Shown one piece after another: positions 41,790 through 50,745 of a DNA stretch of 64,000 bases (positions are counted from its first letter, which is position 1; every line of letters begins with the position of its first letter). The DNA is taken from contig CABULH010000011.1 of assembly GCA_902492455.1 (NCBI GenBank), forward strand, positions 65,299 through 129,298. The letters run 5' to 3'. The notes under the pieces were generated by a model. The model searched no databases and was not told the DNA's origin. It saw only the letters and a program-made list of their open reading frames with translations. The DNA comes from an uncultured Oscillospiraceae bacterium. Its GTDB lineage: Bacteria; Bacillota; Clostridia; Oscillospirales; Acutalibacteraceae. Made by a program: the position numbers and the translations under genes.

Positions 41790-43727
41790 ATGCGCAGGTT
41801 TTTTTCATGTATCTGTATTTTGTCTATGTTGACCTTGTTGTTTACATCACAACTTGTTGCCAACGCAGAGGACAGCTTTGTTCTTACGCCGTCCTCCCCC
41901 AATCCCGGCGATACGGTAACGGCGGATTACGAAGCTGTCAATTACTCTTGGTTCGTCATCCCGGAATCTATGGTCTTCGATGATGGAGCAGGCAATATGA
42001 GTATCAACTGGTCTACCTTTAACTGGGGAGATCCTGGAAGAACTAACACAACCGTCAACGAATATGTGATACCTGCCGAGAGCTTTGGCAAATACGTGTT
42101 TGCTGCCGCATTTGATGCGAATTGGTCCGTTCTGGCTTATGCCGATGTTATCCGAATCAATGGCGTCGGCCCTCTTGAATACAACAAAACACTTGCGGTT
42201 GCTGGTGAAAGCATCGAAGCAACTCCGTCAATGTCCGGCATTGCTTCTTATACCTGGTACGCTTTTACGAAGGAACAGGTGAATCGGGATTACGCTGGCG
42301 GTGTGACACTTAAGGCCGAGCTTGACAGCACTGCAAAGCTAAGCGAGACCACGGCGGACATTACACTGCCGGCAGATTCCCAAAACAAGTATTTATACTG
42401 CGAGGCGTATGACGCAGAAAACAATCTTGTTCAAAAATCCGAAGTCCGAAAAATTTTTGCACCGCTGGAAATTGGGGATATGCCAAAAGAAAAACGCACG
42501 GTCTTCGGTTTTGAAAATGTCGACGAAGGCGTACTGATAGGTAGAAAAGACAGCGATACAGGGCCTACCGCTCTTCGGCGCCCCACAACGGGAGAACTGT
42601 GGAATCCAAACTATTCCACCTGGGGAGACATGCAATGGACCGAATTCCCGAACAACTACAGCTTGCAGGCCATTGAAAACGCCGAGGCCCCGGAGGGTAA
42701 AAAAGTCGGTAAATGGACCAACCTTGTGGGGACGGAATATCCTCAAGGCACCGATTCATATACCAATATGTTTGTTAATCTGACGCTGGAAGACCCGCGT
42801 AATACCTATGTTGTTGGGGCGACCGAATTCATTTTCTGGGTTGATTTGACCAATTATGATCTTGGAGAAAACGGCGATACGCAATTATATAGACCGCGGT
42901 TTACCACCCGGTACTATGATGAAAAGGGCAATAAAGATTTTAGTCTGTATGGCGATTATATTCCAGCCATAGGTGCGGCATCATTTTATTTTGTAGACGG
43001 CGAATGGGTTGGTAACCGTGCGAATGATTTTGGCATGTTCGCCCTGCCGGCCGGCTATAAAGGCTATGTACGCATTCCGCTGCAGGACATCGTACCCGCT
43101 GGCTGGAACCAAACCACTGCTTCTCCGGAAATGTCCTTGTACGGTCTTGAGAGCCTGGTTTTCTATTTCTATACCTTCAAGGGTGAGGAAGTGTTGAATT
43201 CCTATGCTCTTCTGGATGATTTCTCTTTCGTCGGGGATTCCATGGAAACCATGCCGCCTACCTTTTATCAAACAGAAATCAACCCGAAGAACGGCTATTT
43301 GTTCGAAAGCGGGCTGGAAGACGAAAAAGCACAGGTTTCTAAAGTTCAGGGTTCGGAGGCCACTCTGACCTGGGACAAAATCGAAGGATTCTCCAAATCC
43401 TATCAGATCAACCTGTATACTTTAGAAGATAAATATGATGAAACAGGAACCTTTGTAAAATCCTTCAAGGACATCACCGATACGTCCTTTACCTTAACCG
43501 ATCTTAACAACTCAAAGTTATATGGGGCGCAAATCGTGGCTTACAACAAGGACGGCTTGGTTATCGGTATTTACGATCTGCTTCAGTTTACACCTGCAAG
43601 CAAGGATGATCCGGGGAAGGATAATCCGGGAACAGGCGTGACAACCGCGATTAATACTGCTGTGTGGGGACTCCTGCTTTCCGGTACAGCACTTTACTTC
43701 AGCCGTCGGAAAATGAGACGTTATTAA
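41790..43727 (+). CDS. Secreted protein with a sortase-type C-terminal anchor
   Basis: 645 residues from ATG at 41790 (AAGAGGT upstream). Signal peptide ending QLVANAED. Residues 30-210 look like two Ig-like beta domains (PSSPNPGDTVTADYEAVNYSWFVI; GIASYTWYAF), followed by a carbohydrate-binding-type beta sandwich (about 235-475: VFGFENVDEG, WVDLTNYDL, FYFYTFKGEE) and a fibronectin-like domain. The end, KDNPGTGV, a hydrophobic helix and RRKMRRY, is a cell-wall sorting signal of the NPxTG type. Probably the surface glycan-capture protein of the island. No sortase gene is in the window. Confidence 0.8.
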   Translation: MRRFFSCICILSMLTLLFTSQLVANAEDSFVLTPSSPNPGDTVTADYEAVNYSWFVIPESMVFDDGAGNMSINWSTFNWGDPGRTNTTVNEYVIPAESFGKYVFAAAFDANWSVLAYADVIRINGVGPLEYNKTLAVAGESIEATPSMSGIASYTWYAFTKEQVNRDYAGGVTLKAELDSTAKLSETTADITLPADSQNKYLYCEAYDAENNLVQKSEVRKIFAPLEIGDMPKEKRTVFGFENVDEGVLIGRKDSDTGPTALRRPTTGELWNPNYSTWGDMQWTEFPNNYSLQAIENAEAPEGKKVGKWTNLVGTEYPQGTDSYTNMFVNLTLEDPRNTYVVGATEFIFWVDLTNYDLGENGDTQLYRPRFTTRYYDEKGNKDFSLYGDYIPAIGAASFYFVDGEWVGNRANDFGMFALPAGYKGYVRIPLQDIVPAGWNQTTASPEMSLYGLESLVFYFYTFKGEEVLNSYALLDDFSFVGDSMETMPPTFYQTEINPKNGYLFESGLEDEKAQVSKVQGSEATLTWDKIEGFSKSYQINLYTLEDKYDETGTFVKSFKDITDTSFTLTDLNNSKLYGAQIVAYNKDGLVIGIYDLLQFTPASKDDPGKDNPGTGVTTAINTAVWGLLLSGTALYFSRRKMRRY

Positions 43728-43757
43728 CATCATTTAAATTTCAAAACAGGAAATGCG

Positions 43758-43799
43758 AGCAGGCTGGACAGGATTCATACCATCCATCCAGCCTGCTTT
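43758..43799 (+). promoter_or_regulatory. Intercistronic hairpin before the large binding-protein gene
   Basis: AGCAGGCTGGA pairs with TCCAGCCTGCT (11 bases, perfect) and ends 17 bases before the ATG. The T-run is only TTT, so it is probably an mRNA-stability or partial-termination element that sets relative expression of the binding protein. Confidence 0.6.
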
Positions 43800-43815
43800 G
43801 CTGAGAGGAGCATAT

Positions 43816-46725
43816 ATGAAGCCTATTTTCAAACAATGGACCTGTATGCTTTTGACGGTATGTATCCTGGCAACATCGTCCACTATAGCCTATGCGGATG
43901 ATTCCAACGGACAATTCTCCTCTTTATCTGATACGATTCCTAAAACGGAAGAATCCGATTCCGCTGCGCCAATCTTGGATTACGCCGAATACAGTGAAAA
44001 AAACAGCAATCTCCCATGGGCAACAAAAGTTGTACCTATTGATATTCAACAATCGCTTATGTCGGCGGACAAGGAAAAAAACATCCAAATACTTGATAAT
44101 AAAGAAGCACTGCTGATATACGAAAGTGAAAATGATTATGTTGATCTTCCAGTGAAGGTGCCCGCCGATGGTCTGTATACATTTCAATTTAATTACTATG
44201 TTTTGGACGGAACCAGCACCAATCCTGAATTCAAACTGGATTTAACTGGGCAATCACTGTTTAAGGAGGCAGAGCGTTTCACCTTAACCCGTCTTTGGGG
44301 AAGTGAAGGTACTGAAATCCCTACAGATTCCCGCGGGAACGAATATCGACCAAATAAAAAGGAAATAAAAACTTGGCAGCCGTACACCTTGCAGGACTGC
44401 AACGGTATTTATAATGAGCCATTTCTTTTAGGACTTACCACTGGCGAACAGATAATACGCCTCTACGTTCAGCGGGGAAATATCGGATTGACTGATATCC
44501 GGCTGGGCGTTCCTGTGTCGCTTGACCCTTATGAAGAATATCTGCAAAAGCAGAGTGAAAACGTGGTGGAAACAGACGGGAACTCCACGATATATCAGGG
44601 AGAAAAGGCTGTATTAACATCCGAGCCGGTGATTTTTCCTGTGACTGACCGCAGTTCCGCTCAAACATATCCGAACAGCCCTAAGCTGCTGCTGCTGAAT
44701 ACCATTGGAGGCTCCAACTGGAAGTTCAGCGGCGAATGGATTCAATGGGACATCGTAGTTCCAAAGTCCGGCTTTTATAAGCTGAACTTTCGTGTCCGCC
44801 AGGATATCGTACGGGGAATGAATTCTACCAGGCGCTTATACATCGATGGCGAAGTCCCCTTTAAAGAGGCTGACAGCATTACTTTTCCGTATAAGGTTGG
44901 ATGGTACCATCATGTAATCGGCGACGGTGAGAGGGAGTACCAGTTTTATTTAGAAGAGGGTAGTCACACTATCCGCCTGGAAACGGTTCCCGGAGAAGTA
45001 GGCCAAACACTGCGTAATGTAGAAAAGTATGTATTGCAACTCAGCGCCATTTACCGTGATATTATTTTTATCACCGGTATCAATCCGGATGTCAATCGGG
45101 ATTATTATCTGGAAAAGTCTATTCCCGATCTTCTAGAGCGGATGAGTTCGCTGTCGAAAGCGATGCGTGAAGAAGCGGCAGCTATGGAACAATATACAGC
45201 CTCTGGTTCCATGGCATCCCAGCTGACCGAAACCGCTCGCCAACTCGACAGCCTCGTTAAGGAGCCTTACACTATACAGCATCGATTGGCAAGCATCGAA
45301 AACAATATATCCACATTGGGAACTTGGTTGCGCACATTGCGGGAACAACCATTACAGATTGATTGGTTTGAGGTGTACGTAGCAGATCAGGCGCCCAGCA
45401 GCGAAGGCTTTACTTTCTTTTCTAATCTATGGTTTTCGATCCAATCGTTTTTCTATACCTTCATTGTAGACTATGACAGTATTGGAGAGGTCTATAATGA
45501 AGGAGAGTCCTTGCAGGTGTGGGTACCTTCTAATGCCTCCGGGCGAGAACAAACCAACATTATCAAGCGGCTCATTGATGAAAAATTTACGAGGCAGTAC
45601 AACATCAATGTAAATCTGCGATTGGTGGACAGTAGCAATACCATCATGCAAGCAACATTTTCCGGAAAAGGACCAGATGTTGCTCTGTCCTTATCAGAAA
45701 GTGTTCCGGTGGACTGGGCAATGCGTGGAATGCTTGCGGACTTGTCCCAATACGATGATTTTAACAAAGTTATTGAGGATTTCTACCCATCGGCAATGGT
45801 TCCGTTTGAATACAATGGGGGCGTATATGCTCTGCCGGAATCTCAGACCTACACAATGTTCTTTTATCGAACGGATATTTTTGCTCAACTGGGAATTGAA
45901 GCGCCTGAGACTTGGGAAGATTTTTACGATATCATCCCTGTACTGAACAAAAACAATCTTTATGTCGGTATGCCTTCCGAGTATATGGCCAACGGAATAG
46001 CAGGTGTCGGTGACGGCATATTTCAAATGCTTTTGTTTCAAAAAGGCATTGGATACTACAACGAAGAACTCTCCGGCACGGCATTTAACAATGAGGAGGT
46101 TCTGCAGTCCTTCAAAGAGTGGACTAGCTTTTATACTCAATATGGGTTCCCTTTGTCTTATGTGTTTTTCAACCGATTCCGTACAGGTGAAATGCCGTGT
46201 GGTTTCGCTGAATTTACCACATACAATCAATTCAAAACCGCAGCACCGGAAATCGATGGTTTGTGGGAGATGGTTGCGGTCCCTGGTACTCGGCAGCCCG
46301 ATGGCAGTATCAACCGAACTTCTCCCTCGACAACGCAGGGCTGTGTAGTTTTGGAAAAATCCAACCTGCAGGACGAAGGGTATCAACTCCTTAAATGGTG
46401 GGTCAGTGCTGAAACACAACTGGCATACGCTACGAACCTGGAAGCTCTGCTCGGCGTCGGTGTTCGTCATTCAGTGTCCAGCAAAACAGCCTTTAAACAG
46501 ATGCCCTGGTCGGCTTCAGAAGCAGAAAATCTCTCTTACCAGTGGGAGCAAACGATGGATATTCCACAAATTCCAGGCGGCTATTATGTACAGCGTAGCC
46601 TCACAAATGCTTTCCGTAAGGTGGTCTATAATTGGGAAAATGAGCGGGAAGTGTTGAATGAATACACAAAAAAAATCGACGAAGAGATAAAACGTAAACG
46701 CACGGAATTCGGTTTGGAGGGATGA
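43816..46725 (+). CDS. Very large extracellular solute-binding protein with N-terminal beta domains
   Basis: 969 residues from ATG at 43816. A signal peptide (…SSTIAYADD) without lipobox, two beta-sandwich regions (about 70-230, ending IIRLYVQRGNIGLTDIRLG, and 250-400, ending HTIRLETVPGEVGQTL), a helical stretch (about 415-520) and then a family-1 ABC sugar-binding domain (about 560-960: LQVWVPSNASGREQTNIIKRLIDEKF; KGPDVALSLSES; MFFYRTDIFAQLGIEAPETWEDF). Ordinary binding proteins are 400-500 residues, so half of this protein is extra. The permeases for it follow at once. Confidence 0.85.
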   Translation: MKPIFKQWTCMLLTVCILATSSTIAYADDSNGQFSSLSDTIPKTEESDSAAPILDYAEYSEKNSNLPWATKVVPIDIQQSLMSADKEKNIQILDNKEALLIYESENDYVDLPVKVPADGLYTFQFNYYVLDGTSTNPEFKLDLTGQSLFKEAERFTLTRLWGSEGTEIPTDSRGNEYRPNKKEIKTWQPYTLQDCNGIYNEPFLLGLTTGEQIIRLYVQRGNIGLTDIRLGVPVSLDPYEEYLQKQSENVVETDGNSTIYQGEKAVLTSEPVIFPVTDRSSAQTYPNSPKLLLLNTIGGSNWKFSGEWIQWDIVVPKSGFYKLNFRVRQDIVRGMNSTRRLYIDGEVPFKEADSITFPYKVGWYHHVIGDGEREYQFYLEEGSHTIRLETVPGEVGQTLRNVEKYVLQLSAIYRDIIFITGINPDVNRDYYLEKSIPDLLERMSSLSKAMREEAAAMEQYTASGSMASQLTETARQLDSLVKEPYTIQHRLASIENNISTLGTWLRTLREQPLQIDWFEVYVADQAPSSEGFTFFSNLWFSIQSFFYTFIVDYDSIGEVYNEGESLQVWVPSNASGREQTNIIKRLIDEKFTRQYNINVNLRLVDSSNTIMQATFSGKGPDVALSLSESVPVDWAMRGMLADLSQYDDFNKVIEDFYPSAMVPFEYNGGVYALPESQTYTMFFYRTDIFAQLGIEAPETWEDFYDIIPVLNKNNLYVGMPSEYMANGIAGVGDGIFQMLLFQKGIGYYNEELSGTAFNNEEVLQSFKEWTSFYTQYGFPLSYVFFNRFRTGEMPCGFAEFTTYNQFKTAAPEIDGLWEMVAVPGTRQPDGSINRTSPSTTQGCVVLEKSNLQDEGYQLLKWWVSAETQLAYATNLEALLGVGVRHSVSSKTAFKQMPWSASEAENLSYQWEQTMDIPQIPGGYYVQRSLTNAFRKVVYNWENEREVLNEYTKKIDEEIKRKRTEFGLEG

Positions 46726-46728
46726 GGT

Positions 46729-47679
46729 GTGAAATCCAATGCAACAGATTGGAAAGAACACAGAATCGGTATACACAAGATACGGCAATATCGGAACCCA
46801 GTAAAACCGCATCCAATGGTCACCCTATCCATGATGGCGCCATATACGATTATCCTGTTTGTATTTATCATTATACCTATCATTGCCGCAATAGTGATAT
46901 CTTTTACCAGCTTCAACATGATCCAGACGCCGAAATATATCGGTGCGCAAAATTATATGTATATGCTGCTGTCAGACGATATATTTTTACTGGCTCTGAA
47001 GAATACGATAATATTTGCGTTAATCACCGGACCGGTAGGATATATTCTCTCGTTTTTCATTGCTTGGATGCTTAACGAGTTTGGCGGCAAATTGCGGGCG
47101 TTTTTAACACTGGTATTTTATATGCCGACTCTGGCTGGAAACGTGTATTTTATATGGACCTATCTGTTTTCCGGCGATTCATATGGTTTGGTTAATTCTT
47201 TTGCCCTGAGATTAGGCATTATTAAAGAACCGATCATGTGGCTGACAGATACGCGGTACAACTTTTGGGTATGTATTGCCCTGCTGCTATGGAGCAGTCT
47301 GGGAGTAGGATTCCTAAGCATTGTCGCTGCTATGAAATCTCTCAACAAGGAGTTAAGCGAAGCCGGTGCTATCGACGGGATCCGTAACCGTTTTCAGGAG
47401 CTATTTCATATCGTGCTTCCACAAATGCTTCCAGCCCTTACATTTGCAGCAGTCATGACAATTTCCACCTCATTTACAGTCGGATATCAGATTATGCAGT
47501 TAACCGGCTTTCCCAGCACAGATTATTCTGTACACACCATTGTGTTGCACATAATGGATTACGGAATGATGCGCTATGAAATGGGATACGCTTCCGCATT
47601 GGCGGTCGTATTATTCCTGCTGCTTATTATCGTATGGCGTTACATATCACTGCTTTTAAGAAAAATATCGTCAGACTAG
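46729..47679 (+). CDS. Sugar ABC transporter permease, MalF type
   Basis: 316 residues from GTG at 46729, after GGAGGGATGAG. Six transmembrane helices between residues 33 and 310. The EAA loop that contacts the ATPase is EAGAIDGIRNRFQELFHIVLPQMLPAL. Together with the next gene it forms the heterodimeric channel for the large binding protein. Confidence 0.94.
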   Translation: MKSNATDWKEHRIGIHKIRQYRNPVKPHPMVTLSMMAPYTIILFVFIIIPIIAAIVISFTSFNMIQTPKYIGAQNYMYMLLSDDIFLLALKNTIIFALITGPVGYILSFFIAWMLNEFGGKLRAFLTLVFYMPTLAGNVYFIWTYLFSGDSYGLVNSFALRLGIIKEPIMWLTDTRYNFWVCIALLLWSSLGVGFLSIVAAMKSLNKELSEAGAIDGIRNRFQELFHIVLPQMLPALTFAAVMTISTSFTVGYQIMQLTGFPSTDYSVHTIVLHIMDYGMMRYEMGYASALAVVLFLLLIIVWRYISLLLRKISSD

Positions 47680-47697
47680 GAAAGGACGGCCTTAAAA

Positions 47698-48564
47698 ATG
47701 ACCCACAAAATACATTCTAACAAAAAGGTCAACCGCTCCATCGGCGGAAATATTGTTTTGATTGCAGTGATTGGTATTCTGGGATTGGTTATGTGTATTC
47801 CGGTGGTGTACATCGTTGCTAATGCGTTTAAGCCGATCAATGAGTTGTTTTTGTGGCCCCCTCCCCTATTCCCCCGCAAACCTACTTTAGACAATTTTGT
47901 CACCATGTTTCAGTTGATTCAAAGCTCGCAGCTACCTGCGTCACGTTATTTTTTTAATAGTTTTTTCGTGGCAGCCATGGGTACGTTTTTATATATCCTG
48001 ATTGCATCGCTGTGTGCTTATCCGCTGGCGAAGCATGACTTCAAGCTCAAAGGAGCCTATTCGACACTGTTGGTTTGGGTGCTTTTATTTCGCTCAGAGG
48101 TCATAGCTATTCCCCAATATATGATCATTTCCGGTCTCAAGTTAACGGATACCTATCTGGCGCTGATCCTGCCGACGTTATCCGGTACAATGGGCGTTTT
48201 CATGATGTTGCAGTTTATGAACAATATTCCTAAAGCGTTGATTGAAGCTGCGAAAATTGACGGGGCTGGAGAATATTGTATTTATTGGAAAATTATTATG
48301 CCGCAGGTAAAGCCCGCTTGGCTCACGTTATTAATTTTTACCTTCCAGGGAATATGGAATACCAACAGTATCGGCGTCAGTTATGTATACTCAGAAAATA
48401 TGAAAATGGTTCCGGCCTTACTTTCTCAAATAACGTCCGCAGGCTTTGCCAGAGCGGGCGCAGGGGCGACGGTAGCCTTATTGCTTCTTATCGTTCCAGT
48501 AATCATTTATTTGTTTTGCCAATCATCCATTGTTGAGACCATGTCCCACGCAGGTATAAAGTGA
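47698..48564 (+). CDS. Sugar ABC transporter permease, MalG type
   Basis: 288 residues, GGA-rich site upstream. Begins with a helix after GGNIVLIAVIGILGLVMCIPVVYIVANAFKPINELF, the usual MalG start, and has the EAA loop EAAKIDGAGEYCIYWKIIMPQVKPAWLTL. Partner of the preceding permease. Confidence 0.94.
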   Translation: MTHKIHSNKKVNRSIGGNIVLIAVIGILGLVMCIPVVYIVANAFKPINELFLWPPPLFPRKPTLDNFVTMFQLIQSSQLPASRYFFNSFFVAAMGTFLYILIASLCAYPLAKHDFKLKGAYSTLLVWVLLFRSEVIAIPQYMIISGLKLTDTYLALILPTLSGTMGVFMMLQFMNNIPKALIEAAKIDGAGEYCIYWKIIMPQVKPAWLTLLIFTFQGIWNTNSIGVSYVYSENMKMVPALLSQITSAGFARAGAGATVALLLLIVPVIIYLFCQSSIVETMSHAGIK

Positions 48565-48578
48565 GGAGGTGCTGGGAT

Positions 48579-50081
48579 TTGAGTTGTCGAAAATTCCTGA
48601 TATCCGCGGGGCTACTGCTGGCCGCATGTTTTACTTTGTCAGTCGCCGCCCAATTACCATACAAAGGATACACCTACAATCAGTGGGGCGAAGCGCTTCT
48701 ATCTCCGGAAGGATATGTACCTGATCGTTTCATAAATTATACAGATATGGGGCTGGAAGATCCGCTATATATGCCCCAAGATATGTTTTATCACAAGGAG
48801 ACAAAATGTTTGTATATAGCAGATACAGACAATTCACGCATCGTCGTATTGAATCATGATTATCAAGTGGTCAAGATCATTGATAGCCTCAATTATGATG
48901 GAGACATTGAATCGTTCTCCAGCCCATACGGCGTGTATGTGGATACAGATGGCGCCATCTATGTGGCCGATACCAAAAATGAACGAATTGTAAAATGCGA
49001 TTTGGAAGGGAACGTACTGGGGCTCTTTGGCCCTCCGTCCAGCCCTGCTCTGGAGAGTGAAGATTTCCGTTATCAGCCGCGCAAGCTGGTGGTGGATAAG
49101 GACGGCTATATTTATGTCCAGGCCCAGCATGTCTATCAGGGGATTTTGTGCTTTGACCGGGACGGAAACTTTGTCCAATTTTTCGGCAGCAACCGCGTTG
49201 ATGTAACTGCCGAACTGCTTTTTGAACAAATGCTGCGGGTATTCATGACAAGAGAACAGCGTAGTAAGATGTTAACTTTTGTTCCCATGGAATATTCAAA
49301 TCTTTATCTTAGCCAAAAGGGATTCATCTATGCCGTTACGTCAAAGACCCAGGATTCATTGAATGAAATAAAAAAAATCAACACCAATGGAGACAATGTT
49401 CTAAGGGTGAATTCTTACAGGAACACTGCCAGCTATAAGAAAAACAATTATGGTGATTATCCTATTTATTATTCCAATGAGGGACAGGTAATCGATACAT
49501 CGTTTATCGATCTGCATTATGACGAAATGGGCTATATAACAGCGCTGGACGAAACTCGCGGTCGTGTATTTGTCTATGATGATGAAAGCAATCTCATGTT
49601 TATATTTGGAGGCTTGGGCGAACAACTTGGAACTTTTTCACGCCCGACGGCTGTGGAAAAGATAGACAACGATATTTTGGTGCTGGACCGTGAAGAAGGA
49701 GCAATTACAATTTTCCGGCAAACAGATTTTGGGAGAACCGTGTTTGAAGCGATACAGCTCTACAATGAAGGGAAATATCTAGAGGCCATGGAGCCCTGGC
49801 AGATGGTGCTTCAGCAAAATTCCAATTTTAATGTAGCTTATAACGGGCTGGGAAAAGCGTATATGCAGATGGAACAGTACAATATGGCTATGCATTACTT
49901 TAAGCTTGGATATGACAAAATTGGTTATTCCGATGCACGACAGGAATTGTTTGCATTATGGGCTCGTGAAAACTTCGGGATAATTATTATCGCAATACTT
50001 ATCTTTATATTGATCCCCTTTGTTGTGCCATGGTTATTATCAAGGAGAAAGAAAAGGAAGGGTGTGTATGATTCATTTTGA
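48579..50081 (+). CDS. NHL-repeat plus TPR membrane protein
   Basis: 500 residues from TTG at 48579 (AGGAGGT eight bases upstream). Signal-like helix (FLISAGLLLAACFTLSVAAQ), then NHL/propeller repeats over residues 50-400 (PQDMFYHKETKCLYIADTDNSRIVVLN; SPYGVYVDTDGAIYVADTKNERIVKCD; RPTAVEKIDNDILVLDREEG), one or two TPR units (AIQLYNEGKYLEAMEPWQMVLQQN; NGLGKAYMQMEQYNMAMHYFKLG) and a C-terminal transmembrane helix. Extracytoplasmic with a short basic tail. Its place between permease pairs suggests a transport or complex-assembly role; no function is established that I know of. Confidence 0.85.
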   Translation: MSCRKFLISAGLLLAACFTLSVAAQLPYKGYTYNQWGEALLSPEGYVPDRFINYTDMGLEDPLYMPQDMFYHKETKCLYIADTDNSRIVVLNHDYQVVKIIDSLNYDGDIESFSSPYGVYVDTDGAIYVADTKNERIVKCDLEGNVLGLFGPPSSPALESEDFRYQPRKLVVDKDGYIYVQAQHVYQGILCFDRDGNFVQFFGSNRVDVTAELLFEQMLRVFMTREQRSKMLTFVPMEYSNLYLSQKGFIYAVTSKTQDSLNEIKKINTNGDNVLRVNSYRNTASYKKNNYGDYPIYYSNEGQVIDTSFIDLHYDEMGYITALDETRGRVFVYDDESNLMFIFGGLGEQLGTFSRPTAVEKIDNDILVLDREEGAITIFRQTDFGRTVFEAIQLYNEGKYLEAMEPWQMVLQQNSNFNVAYNGLGKAYMQMEQYNMAMHYFKLGYDKIGYSDARQELFALWARENFGIIIIAILIFILIPFVVPWLLSRRKKRKGVYDSF

Positions 50082-50715
50082 AATAAGGAAGCATCTATCC
50101 GGCGAAAAGATACGGCTTCCGTTTTACGCATTGATCCACCCTATTGACGCTTTAGAAACGTTGAAATACAAGAAACTGCATTCTATACCCATCAATGCAG
50201 TATTGCTGTTTTTGTGGGTGACAAGTGAGTTAATTGTTCGAAAAAACACAAATTTTGTCTTTACAAATGTAAATCCAGACCGAATAAATATTGGAGATGT
50301 AATCATCGGAACGGCTGCCATATTCTTTCTTCTCACTATTGCCAACCTGTTGCTGTGTACGTTTATGGAGGGAGAAGGAAAATATATTGACATATTTTGC
50401 GCCGCTTCGTATGCACTTATCCCGTTAATTATACGCAATCTGTTGACAGTGGCATTGACGGCGCTGATGCCAATAGAAATGATGCCTTTCTTTCAATTGT
50501 TCAATACGATTTTCTACATATGGACTGCTTGGTACATTATTGGTTCATTTATGGGTGTACATCAATTTGGCTTGGGAAAGACATTGCTAAATCTATGTTT
50601 TACGATTGTAATGTTTGTGCTGATGGTAGGCCTGCTGTTTCTCCTATATAGCCTGCTCCAGCAAATCGCTTCATTCATCTATACGTTATACCATGAAATA
50701 ATGTTCCGGAGATAA
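50068..50715 (+). CDS. YIP1-like membrane protein
   Basis: 215 residues from ATG at 50068, overlapping the previous gene by 14 bases. A cytoplasmic start with the family-like LIHPIDALETLKYKK, then five hydrophobic helices between residues 40 and 205. Similar proteins accompany NHL/TPR and DUF5696 genes in carbohydrate transport operons of Paenibacillus-like bacteria, as far as I recall. Function unknown. Confidence 0.75.
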   Translation: MIHFEIRKHLSGEKIRLPFYALIHPIDALETLKYKKLHSIPINAVLLFLWVTSELIVRKNTNFVFTNVNPDRINIGDVIIGTAAIFFLLTIANLLLCTFMEGEGKYIDIFCAASYALIPLIIRNLLTVALTALMPIEMMPFFQLFNTIFYIWTAWYIIGSFMGVHQFGLGKTLLNLCFTIVMFVLMVGLLFLLYSLLQQIASFIYTLYHEIMFRR

Positions 50716-50745
50716 AGTCCTGGACACCAATAAAAGGAGTATACG

